A stretch of DNA of 6,680 nucleotides from Sulfurovum sp. (lineage in GTDB: Bacteria > Campylobacterota > Campylobacteria > Campylobacterales > Sulfurovaceae): contig DQVJ01000190.1 in assembly GCA_015661795.1 (NCBI GenBank), positions 1 to 6,680 on the forward strand, in the 5' to 3' direction. A program made the position numbers and the translations under genes. Below, in pieces: positions 1-5,445 of this stretch; within the stretch, counting starts at the first letter, position 1, and every line of letters begins with the position of its first letter. The notes below the pieces were generated by a model, which saw only the letters and a program-made list of their open reading frames with translations, made no database searches and was not told where the DNA came from.

Positions 1-919
1 CAAGTAAAGTGTTTTCACCTATGCTAATAGGGTTACCGTCTGTACCAGACAATACACCTAAAATACTTGCTCCCCCACCTACATCTGAACCATCTCCAAC
101 AATAGCAGAAGAAGAGATACGCCCTTCAACCATAACAGGACCCAGTGTACCGGCATTGAAGTTGATGTAAGAGGCACCTGGCATTACAGTAGTTCCTGCG
201 GCCAATTGCGCACCCATTCTTACTTTTGATGCTTCAAGGATACGTGTATTGTCAGCAGGGATGATGTGCTGTAAGAATCTTGGAAATTTGTCTACAGAGT
301 CTACCGTTGGGTATGTACCGTTAAGCTTCATTTCTATTTCGTTGTCTCTTAGGTAGTCTAGCTCATAGGGAGTGTTTCCAACCCATGCAACATTAGAAAG
401 AATGCCAAATGCACCATTAAGATTTACTTTTCTAAGCTCCGCTTTGCCTTGAGAAAGTGCATACAGTTTAAGATATACAGCTTCAACTGACTCGGCATTC
501 GCATCTTCAAACAAAAAGACTATTCTAAAATCTTTCGCAATGTCTTCCATGTTTGAAAGTGTCTTGATAACTTGTACGTTTTTGTGGGCTTCACCCGTTG
601 CTTCTGCCAGGTATGGTGCAAAAGCTGCCATAGCATTTTGTACAAAGTTTTCATTAATAGTTGCTACAAATTCAGACCCAGAAAAATCTACATCACATTT
701 TGCTTCTACCAGCGCTTTAATGAAAACTGCAGCAGAACCAAAGTTCTCTTTCCAGTTAATAAGTCCAAAGTTAGCCTGAAGTATCTTCTCTGCATTCTTT
801 TGACCTCTGTCTACTCTAGCGATACCAAACGCTATAGGCTCTTTATAGCCTTCCTGTGAAGTTACTTCTGCTACCAATGCTTTAAATGCATCTGTTGATT
901 GTACTGTTTCAATTGCCAT
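1..919 (-). CDS. dapD: 2,3,4,5-tetrahydropyridine-2,6-dicarboxylate N-succinyltransferase, C-terminus cut by window edge
   Basis: This cytosolic enzyme transfers succinyl from succinyl-CoA to tetrahydrodipicolinate in the succinylase branch of lysine and meso-diaminopimelate synthesis. Reading the minus strand from the ATG at 919-917 gives 306 codons with no stop up to the left edge. Residues 1-200 form the N-terminal and middle regions typical of the long DapD form. From about residue 225 a left-handed beta-helix of hexapeptide repeats begins, with the DapD signatures NFNAGTLG (253-260), MVEGRISSS (263-271) and VGDGSDVGGGASI (274-286). The start is supported by AGGAG six or so bases upstream. 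Family members of this type are close to 400 residues, so roughly the last quarter lies outside the window. The gene is divergent from the TonB receptor at 1266. It is a housekeeping gene with no apparent functional link to the plus-strand cluster. Identification is firm from the motifs. Confidence 0.95.
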   Translation of the reverse strand, partial: MAIETVQSTDAFKALVAEVTSQEGYKEPIAFGIARVDRGQKNAEKILQANFGLINWKENFGSAAVFIKALVEAKCDVDFSGSEFVATINENFVQNAMAAFAPYLAEATGEAHKNVQVIKTLSNMEDIAKDFRIVFLFEDANAESVEAVYLKLYALSQGKAELRKVNLNGAFGILSNVAWVGNTPYELDYLRDNEIEMKLNGTYPTVDSVDKFPRFLQHIIPADNTRILEASKVRMGAQLAAGTTVMPGASYINFNAGTLGPVMVEGRISSSAIVGDGSDVGGGASILGVLSGTDGNPISIGENTLL

Positions 920-945
920 GAAATCTCCTATAAATAATTAAGCAG

Positions 946-951
946 ATAATA
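946..951 (-). promoter_or_regulatory. Possible -10 element for dapD
   Basis: On the minus strand the hexamer TATTAT lies about 27 bases upstream of the dapD start, leaving a short leader that includes the AGGAG ribosome binding site. It resembles a sigma-70 -10 box. The only -35-like hexamer (TTTACA, 967-962) is just 10 bases away, which is too close, so the call rests on the -10 alone. Campylobacterota promoters often lack a clear -35. Weak call. Confidence 0.25.
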
Positions 952-1020
952 CTTTAATTTATGTAAAATTCCACTTATGAAAAAATACCTCCGTGGACAT
1001 AACAAACAGTACTTCTCCCT

Positions 1021-1073
1021 TGCAGTCATTGCAATGTACTCTACATTACATAAGTTATGTACTCTTGACTGCA
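1021..1073. repeat. Compound inverted repeat that could fold as a three-way junction
   Basis: An outer perfect 8-bp stem pairs TGCAGTCA (1021-1028) with TGACTGCA (1066-1073). Inside it sit two adjacent hairpins: AATGTA (1033-1038) with TACATT (1042-1047) around the loop CTC, and the odd palindrome TACATAAGTTATGTA (1047-1061), which overlaps the first hairpin by one base. A 9-bp direct repeat ATGTACTCT also occurs at 1034-1042 and 1057-1065. The element could be a structured RNA leader, a cluster of operator sites, or both. There is no T-run after it, so it is not an intrinsic terminator on the plus strand. The pairing is seen directly; function is not known. Confidence 0.45.
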
Positions 1074-1155
1074 GTTATCAGTACCATAAACTTGCCTATT
1101 CTCTCATACCTCATAAAACTGCACCACCTCTACTAACTGTATAGATTTTAACAAA

Positions 1156-1176
1156 CCATAAGACACGCACTTATGG
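1156..1176. repeat. Inverted repeat, 7-bp stem with 7-nt loop
   Basis: CCATAAG at 1156-1162 is an exact reverse complement of CTTATGG at 1170-1176, with the loop ACACGCA between them. It lies about 90 bases before the TonB receptor start. No T-tract follows on either strand, so a terminator is unlikely. It could be an operator or part of a folded leader transcript. Confidence 0.4.
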
Positions 1177-1192
1177 CACGACTGTAATTCAA

Positions 1193-1204
1193 ATCAAATT
1201 TGAT
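1193..1204. promoter_or_regulatory. Perfect 12-bp palindrome, candidate operator
   Basis: ATCAAATTTGAT is a perfect dyad about 60 bases before the receptor start codon, a usual place for a repressor to act. It does not match the Fur consensus (repeats of GATAAT) well, and I cannot assign it to a known regulator. In AT-rich DNA a 12-bp palindrome can occur by chance, so the call is tentative. Confidence 0.3.
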
Positions 1205-1225
1205 GATTCATTTAACCTAAAAAAA

Positions 1226-1243
1226 GTACGGTGAGTACCGTAC
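1226..1243 (+). promoter_or_regulatory. Hairpin just upstream of the receptor ribosome binding site
   Basis: GTACGGT (1226-1232) pairs exactly with ACCGTAC (1237-1243) around the tetraloop GAGT. The stem includes four G-C pairs, making it the most stable small hairpin in this AT-rich leader. It ends 12 bases before the AGGAA ribosome binding site (1256-1260) of the TonB receptor. Possible roles are transcript stabilisation or translational control. It is not a terminator, because the bases that follow are CTAACAAAAC rather than a T-run. Confidence 0.4.
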
Positions 1244-1265
1244 CTAACAAAACATAGGAACAACC

Positions 1266-3128
1266 ATGACAACAAAAACACTAAGCCTCATCACGGCAAC
1301 ACTACTTTTATCTACAAGCACATATGCAGAAACAACTCTTGAAGATATTACCGTTATATCTACCAATCAAATACCAACATCGATCCAAAACACTACAGCA
1401 AATATCACAGTTATTACCGCTGAAGATATCGAAGAACGCGGTTTTCAAACAGTCGATCAAGCCATTAGAACTGTGTCTGGTATCTCTGTTACCAACTCTG
1501 GAGGACTGGGACAACAAACATCTTTTTTTATTAGAGGTGCAGACTCGGGTAAGGTACTCGTACTCATTGATGGTATGCGATTCAATGATCCAAGTACTAC
1601 CAATAATACCGCATTGATAGAAAGTCTCACCACCAGTAATATTAAACAAATTGAAATACTCAAAGGTGGATCAGGAAGTATCTGGGGGAGTAATGCGAGT
1701 GCTGGTGTTATTAACATTATCACAAAAGAAGCAGAAGATGGTGTACATGGGTACGTAGGTCTGAGTTATGGATCTTACCTCACAAAAGGTGCGGAGACAC
1801 AACTCTCTTATAAAGGCGAAAAACTTACTGCACAAATTTTAGCTTCTTATCTCGATACAGAAGGATTTTCTGCCCTTGCACCAAGAAGTGCTGAAAAAGA
1901 TGGATATACAAACAAAAATATCAACCTCAAACTCGGATATACTTTTAATGAGAACAATAGGGTGAACCTCAGCTATAATCTCATCAATTCTGACACAGAA
2001 TTTGATGACACTTTTTCTGCAGGTCAGGAAAATGATGACTACAGCAATGCAACATCTAAGCAGACAAACCTAGCACTGGATTACTTTTATACTCGCAACA
2101 ACTATAGTGCTACACTACATGCAAGTAAAGGTGAATATGATAGAGACTATTATACTACAGGATTTTTTGGAGACAACCATAACGTATACAGAGCAACACT
2201 TGATGAATATTCACTCATCAATGCATACACATATACAAATGGGAAAGCCATACTTGGTTTAGAATACAACACTATAGACGGATTTAACCAATTTAACGCA
2301 TTTCCTGAGAGTAAAGCAGACTATACCAATAAAGCTGTTTATCTTTCAAATACTTACAACTTCAATACAAATACACTGCTTGAGACAAATATCAGATATG
2401 ACAACTATGATGAATTTGAGAACAGAGTAACCTATAAAATAGGGGTAAAACATGCCCATGCTTTTCTTGAAGGGTTGAATTCATCTGCAAATTATTATAC
2501 TTCATATGATGCCCCTAGTGCCTTTCAACTGGCAAATGCAACATTGGGTACACTCTTAAAACCCAGCTATACAAAAGGCTATGATATCTCTATGGGATAT
2601 AAGAAATTACTTACTGTAACCTACTTTAATAATACAGTTGAAGATTCTATTGACTATATTTCTGATCCCATCACCTTTATAGGCGGATATCAAAATATTA
2701 ACGGTACATCAAAATTTTCTGGTCTTGAAATAGAAAGTGCATACTCACTTCCATCATTGGGTCTAGTATTCTCTGCAAATTATACCCACCTGTTTGACTA
2801 TGAAAAAGAAGATGGTACAGATCTTATCAGACGTGCAAAAGATACACTTAACGCATCTATAAACTATTATACTTCGAACGATATGTTCTTTGGTATCGAT
2901 GCACTGTATATAGGTGATAGGCTGGACACGGATGGTGGTTTCCCTGTAGCTTCAGAAGTTTCAACAGGAAATTACACGGTGTGGAACCTCAACTTTGGTA
3001 CAAAAATCATGCATGATTTTGACCTAAGCATCAATGCACGAAACATCTTTAATAAAGCGTACCAATCAAGTTATGGATACGCAACAGAAGGGCGTTCTGT
3101 GTATGCCAAAATAAAATACAGTTTTTAA
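1266..3128 (+). CDS. btuB: TonB-dependent outer-membrane receptor, BtuB-like (probable cobalamin/corrinoid receptor)
   Basis: The 620-residue product is a 22-strand-type outer-membrane receptor driven by TonB-ExbB-ExbD. Residues 1-21 are a signal peptide ending TYA before Glu22. LEDITVIS at 25-32 fits a TonB box. The plug domain spans roughly 40-155 and carries FFIRGADSGKVLVLIDGMR (87-105) and GSNASAGVINIIT (141-153), which closely resemble the E. coli BtuB plug. The remainder is beta-barrel, ending in the aromatic residue Phe620 as outer-membrane proteins do. Length matches BtuB (about 600), shorter than most siderophore receptors. AGGAA at 1256-1260 with a 5-nt spacer supports the ATG. It is first in the plus-strand cluster containing a CobC-like phosphatase, which favours a corrinoid substrate, though a siderophore or other metal chelate cannot be excluded. 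The TonB-dependent class is certain; the substrate is inferred. Confidence 0.9.
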   Translation: MTTKTLSLITATLLLSTSTYAETTLEDITVISTNQIPTSIQNTTANITVITAEDIEERGFQTVDQAIRTVSGISVTNSGGLGQQTSFFIRGADSGKVLVLIDGMRFNDPSTTNNTALIESLTTSNIKQIEILKGGSGSIWGSNASAGVINIITKEAEDGVHGYVGLSYGSYLTKGAETQLSYKGEKLTAQILASYLDTEGFSALAPRSAEKDGYTNKNINLKLGYTFNENNRVNLSYNLINSDTEFDDTFSAGQENDDYSNATSKQTNLALDYFYTRNNYSATLHASKGEYDRDYYTTGFFGDNHNVYRATLDEYSLINAYTYTNGKAILGLEYNTIDGFNQFNAFPESKADYTNKAVYLSNTYNFNTNTLLETNIRYDNYDEFENRVTYKIGVKHAHAFLEGLNSSANYYTSYDAPSAFQLANATLGTLLKPSYTKGYDISMGYKKLLTVTYFNNTVEDSIDYISDPITFIGGYQNINGTSKFSGLEIESAYSLPSLGLVFSANYTHLFDYEKEDGTDLIRRAKDTLNASINYYTSNDMFFGIDALYIGDRLDTDGGFPVASEVSTGNYTVWNLNFGTKIMHDFDLSINARNIFNKAYQSSYGYATEGRSVYAKIKYSF

Positions 3129-3141
3129 GATATAATATTTC

Positions 3142-3711
3142 ATGCTAACACTCATCCCAAAATGGTTTATCAGATATAAGTTCTTTAACTCTCTCTTTTT
3201 GGGTTTGAGTGTAGGAGCCATATTTACACTCTATGCACCACTTCAACCTTCTGTCTACTCTTTAGGCGGTGTACTACTGGCCTTGGGAATGCTGCTTGTT
3301 GCAAGATTGTATCATCATATTCTCAACGCATCATGGTTTTTCCGTATTTCACTTTTAGTGGAACTACTTTTACTCCTTGCAATGTTCTATTTTTTACTTT
3401 ATCCCTACACCTACCAGACTGCCCTAATCATTTATATAGGCTATCAAATAACATTTGTATTTGGCTCTTATCTTGTACGTGTGGAAACACTCTTGTTAAA
3501 AACTGATTCTCTCCTTACCACACTCGATACTGCAAAACAGCTAGGCTACTTGATGGGTATGGGTCTTTCATATATTTTTTACAAAATATTAGAACATTAC
3601 AATATCACTCAAAACCAGACACAGGTGTATCACCTGCATTTTTTGCTCATAGGTATAGAAATCATAGTCATTGCTCTTATTATTAAAAGTTTCAAACGAG
3701 AACACATATAA
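3142..3711 (+). CDS. Small integral membrane protein with about six membrane segments, function unknown
   Basis: I do not recognise a named family with certainty. The 189-residue product has hydrophobic stretches near 15-33, 38-60, 66-86, 90-112, 131-148 and 165-182, separated by short basic loops, so about six transmembrane segments are expected. The pattern of segment 2 followed by a basic loop, and of segments 4 and 5, is reminiscent of the N-terminal half of a major-facilitator transporter, but the protein stops at half that length. Its size also fits the solitary cobalamin transporter BtuM and other ECF S-components. However, it contains no cysteine, whereas BtuM has a functionally important one. 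It begins 13 nt after the receptor stop with no clear ribosome binding site, suggesting translational coupling and a joint role, perhaps as inner-membrane partner of the receptor. That role is inference. Confidence 0.85.
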   Translation: MLTLIPKWFIRYKFFNSLFLGLSVGAIFTLYAPLQPSVYSLGGVLLALGMLLVARLYHHILNASWFFRISLLVELLLLLAMFYFLLYPYTYQTALIIYIGYQITFVFGSYLVRVETLLLKTDSLLTTLDTAKQLGYLMGMGLSYIFYKILEHYNITQNQTQVYHLHFLLIGIEIIVIALIIKSFKREHI

Positions 3712-3748
3712 GAGGCATTCAGCTAAAACACATAACTTCAGCCAAAAT

Positions 3749-3777
3749 TTGATATATTCATTATCATATTTTATAAA
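3749..3777 (+). promoter_or_regulatory. Possible internal promoter with overlapping Fur-like half site
   Basis: TTGATA (3749-3754) and TATAAA (3772-3777) are separated by exactly 17 bases, a good sigma-70 arrangement. The spacer contains TCATTATC (3758-3765), which equals one arm of the Fur consensus; the other arm matches poorly. The expected transcription start near 3784 would fall at or just after the AAGGAG ribosome binding site of the small ORF at 3790, which argues against it as that ORF's normal promoter. AT-rich sequence makes chance matches likely. Confidence 0.25.
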
Positions 3778-3789
3778 GAAGGAGTAGTT

Positions 3790-3903
3790 GTGTTTAAGCA
3801 TGTCGTTATAGAACTGCCATTTTCGTATTCTCACTTCAATAGAACTCATCAGAAATATAGATTTTTAAAAACCTACTGGATAAGTTCACTGCTATGGCTT
3901 TAA
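3790..3903 (+). CDS. Probable small ORF (37 codons, GTG start) coupled to the downstream phosphatase
   Basis: A consensus ribosome binding site AAGGAG (3779-3784) lies 5 nt before GTG at 3790. The frame runs 37 codons to TAA at 3901-3903, crossing the phosphatase start codon at 3894 by 10 nt. The predicted peptide begins MFKHVVIELPFSYSHF and ends TYWISSLLWL. It is basic and aromatic, with a hydrophobic tail, and matches nothing I know. By contrast the phosphatase has no good ribosome binding site of its own, so ribosomes finishing this frame probably reinitiate there. It may be a translational-coupling leader, a true microprotein, or the decayed end of a former gene. The strong ribosome binding site and the overlap are seen directly; expression and function are inferred. 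Confidence 0.5.
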   Translation: MFKHVVIELPFSYSHFNRTHQKYRFLKTYWISSLLWL

Positions 3904-4412
3904 CACTTTTACGTCACTCAGCCTTACAGACAAAATATATAGACAGCCGCATCCCGATGACAGACCTGCCTATAGACCCTGAATTATTTAATACACAAAA
4001 AGTCACATTACTCATGCAACAAAAATTTGATTTTATCTACTCTTCCGACCTTGTACGTTGTCAACAAACTTTAGAGATGCTAGGCATTAAAAAGTATAGT
4101 ATAGATCATCGTCTTCAAGAAATACGCTTTAAAGATGATGTTGAAAGACTGGGGTTTAATGAACATGAAAACCTAGATGTGTATAAACAATATTTTGTAA
4201 AAGAGAAAGCCTCATGGCATACTTATCTTTGTGATGAACCACCAGAAGCATTTACAACACGTATCCATTCATTTTTAGAAGATATACCTCATGGTAAAGA
4301 GATACTTGTCTGTGCACATGCTGGTACACTCCATAAAATATTAGCCCTTTTAGGCTGTGCCAAAAATAAAATAGCCCACTTAGAATACATAAGGATAGAC
4401 AATGTCATATAG
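3894..4412 (+). CDS. Histidine phosphatase family protein, CobC-like (possible alpha-ribazole-phosphate phosphatase)
   Basis: The 172-residue protein belongs to the phosphoglycerate-mutase-like histidine phosphatase superfamily. The N-terminal LLRHSAL (5-11) carries Arg7 and the phospho-accepting His8. YSSDLVRCQQT (49-59) supplies the second active-site Arg55, QEIRF (75-79) the probable acid Glu76, and CAHAGTL (140-146) the second His142. The usual RHG motif is RHS here, and the usual HG near the C-terminus is HA. The superfamily includes CobC, which removes phosphate from alpha-ribazole 5'-phosphate (or adenosylcobalamin 5'-phosphate) late in lower-ligand assembly, as well as SixA and general sugar phosphatases. 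Its place downstream of a BtuB-like receptor favours CobC. The start puts LLRH at the expected distance from the N-terminus. It overlaps the small ORF at 3790 by 10 nt and the next gene by 11 nt, so translation is probably coupled. Family is secure; substrate is inferred. Confidence 0.85.
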   Translation: MALTLLRHSALQTKYIDSRIPMTDLPIDPELFNTQKVTLLMQQKFDFIYSSDLVRCQQTLEMLGIKKYSIDHRLQEIRFKDDVERLGFNEHENLDVYKQYFVKEKASWHTYLCDEPPEAFTTRIHSFLEDIPHGKEILVCAHAGTLHKILALLGCAKNKIAHLEYIRIDNVI

Positions 4413-4824
4413 TTCATGGTTCCAAGAACACGGAGAAAAGCACAAAGCCATCATGGCAAAACTCACACACCTAAGCCCTGATGAAGTCATACGCTACTTC
4501 AGATTTGACAACATGGTCAAAAATGAACCGGATTTTTGTCCACTTTATAAAGACAATAAAAAATGCCATGATATGAAAGCATTGAACTGTTACCTCTGTG
4601 CCTGCCCAAACTTCAGATTTAAAGATGAAGGGTTTAACACTAGAAAAGGGAAAACCCTCTATTCTGCTTGTAGTATATCCTCAAAAGAAGGAGGACAATT
4701 CATTAGTGAAGATGCTATACATCAAGACTGTTCAAAATGTGCTGTGCCTCACCATGAATCTTACATCAAAAGACAATTTACTAGAGATTGGTTTGAGATG
4801 ATGGAAGATGTATCTCACTCATAA
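4402..4824 (+). CDS. Stand-alone cysteine-rich small-domain protein, probable metal binding
   Basis: The 140-residue protein has eight cysteines in a tight pattern: Cys46 (CPLY), Cys55 followed by His56, NCYLCAC with Cys63, Cys66 and Cys68, Cys90 (SACS), then Cys110 and Cys113 before the paired His117-His118 (CAVPHH). This corresponds to the cysteine-rich small domain (as I recall, Pfam PF04071), a presumed metal-binding module. Elsewhere such a domain is found as a C-terminal extension of CobD-type cobalamin-synthesis enzymes in archaea. Residues 1-40 are a helical lead with no signal peptide, so a cytosolic location is expected. AAGGA at 4391-4395 with a 6-nt spacer supports the ATG, which overlaps the phosphatase end by 11 nt. 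Context suggests a role in corrinoid salvage, perhaps as a metal-carrying partner, but no catalytic function can be assigned. Its 3' end overlaps the convergent transpeptidase gene by 10 nt. Confidence 0.85.
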   Translation: MSYSSWFQEHGEKHKAIMAKLTHLSPDEVIRYFRFDNMVKNEPDFCPLYKDNKKCHDMKALNCYLCACPNFRFKDEGFNTRKGKTLYSACSISSKEGGQFISEDAIHQDCSKCAVPHHESYIKRQFTRDWFEMMEDVSHS

Positions 4825-5303
4825 ACATCCATCACAGCATAATCACTGCCATAATAATCTCTCATAAACTTTTGTGCATCTATATAGTCCTGCCCTCTTC
4901 CCTCAACCGTCACTACTGTACCTACCCTTGCCCAACGGAATAATTTTTGGGCAAACCCCTGTTTAAGGCGGATACATCCATGTGATGCCGGTCTGTTGGG
5001 AACATATCCCAAATGCATTGCGATACCTGAATTTGTAAGTCGCATCATGTAAGGCATTTTTGCACCCCCATTTGGTTTGGGCCATAAGTTTGACTTGTGA
5101 TGACGCTTTTTTTGCATAATCGTATATTCACCACTTGGTGTCTCTCTACCTGCTTTACCAGAAGAAATACGACCTTCAAAAACAATATATCCATTTTCTA
5201 TTGCATAAGCCGTTTGTTCCGACAAATCTACAACAATCTCCTTATTGGCAAACAAAACTGTACCCAAACACATCACAAGAAAGATTATATTGATACTTTT
5301 CAT
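4815..5303 (-). CDS. Exported L,D-transpeptidase (YkuD fold) family protein
   Basis: The 162-residue product has a signal peptide (about residues 1-19, ending LFA before Asn20) and a YkuD catalytic domain filling the rest. The active-site signature is HLGYVPNRPASHGCIRL (97-113) with the nucleophile Cys110, His97, Ser107 and His108. SSGKAGRETPSGEYTI (47-62) is the usual substrate-loop region. Such enzymes act in the periplasm on peptidoglycan stem peptides, forming 3-3 cross-links, attaching proteins, or in some Campylobacterota (Csd6 of Helicobacter) trimming peptides as an L,D-carboxypeptidase. This protein has no LysM or other binding domain and is close to the minimum size, so which reaction it performs cannot be told. 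The start is supported by GGA 7 nt upstream and by the signal peptide. It converges with the cysteine-rich gene with a 10-nt overlap and no visible terminator between them. Confidence 0.9.
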   Translation of the reverse strand: MKSINIIFLVMCLGTVLFANKEIVVDLSEQTAYAIENGYIVFEGRISSGKAGRETPSGEYTIMQKKRHHKSNLWPKPNGGAKMPYMMRLTNSGIAMHLGYVPNRPASHGCIRLKQGFAQKLFRWARVGTVVTVEGRGQDYIDAQKFMRDYYGSDYAVMDVYE

Positions 5304-5445
5304 TCATACATCCACATTTAAAGTATTGATCTCTTCACTTTATCAAATTTTAACTTCATATACAATATTATGTATCTCTATGAGCTAGCTTAAGTTTTAT
5401 GAGGCACAATATTACTAATCATTGATAGATAGAATAGGAATATAG
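5304..5445. promoter_or_regulatory. Divergent intergenic region between the L,D-transpeptidase and the DASS transporter
   Basis: These 142 AT-rich bases must hold the starts of two divergent transcripts. An inverted repeat ATACA (5360-5364) and TGTAT (5371-5375) surrounds ATATTA near the middle. A palindrome AGCTAGCT lies at 5383-5390. No -35/-10 pair with good spacing stood out on either strand. AGGAA at 5436-5440 is the ribosome binding site of the transporter. Confidence 0.4.

Larger units (their letters stand above)
920..1265. other. Divergent intergenic region between dapD and the TonB receptor, rich in inverted repeats
   Basis: These 346 bases separate two divergent genes and should hold both promoters. 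No convincing protein gene is present: the longest plus-strand reading frame (977-1144, 55 codons) lacks a ribosome binding site and is crossed by strong inverted repeats. Reading left to right, the region contains a compound inverted repeat at 1021-1073, a 7-bp stem with a 7-nt loop at 1156-1176, a perfect 12-bp palindrome at 1193-1204 and a 7-bp stem with a 4-nt loop at 1226-1243. I looked for the B12-box motif GCCACTG and the neighbouring conserved cobalamin-riboswitch core and did not see them. No clear sigma-70 promoter for the receptor could be chosen. Confidence 0.6.

Noticed and set aside
540..859. Plus-strand open frames opposite dapD.
   Set aside because: They lie antisense within the clearly coding dapD gene and show no family resemblance or ribosome binding site.
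977..1144. 55-codon plus-strand reading frame beginning MKKYLRGHNK in the dapD-receptor intergenic region.
   Set aside because: It has no ribosome binding site, no recognisable motif, and is crossed by the compound inverted repeat at 1021-1073, which suggests the sequence is constrained as DNA or RNA structure rather than as protein.
920..1265. Cobalamin riboswitch in the receptor leader.
   Set aside because: Neither the B12-box GCCACTG nor the conserved core around it was found on the plus strand; the hairpins present do not follow that layout.
1308..1723. Open frames on both strands inside the TonB receptor gene.
   Set aside because: They are shadows of the plug-domain coding sequence, which has unmistakable family motifs in the main frame.
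3131..3136. TATAAT between the receptor stop and the membrane protein start.
   Set aside because: It lies only 5 bases before the start codon, has no -35 at the right distance, and would place transcription start inside the codon.
3589..3849. 86-codon minus-strand frame spanning the end of the membrane protein gene and the following gap.
   Set aside because: It has no supporting motif, and it runs antisense to the membrane protein gene and to the better-supported small ORF at 3790.
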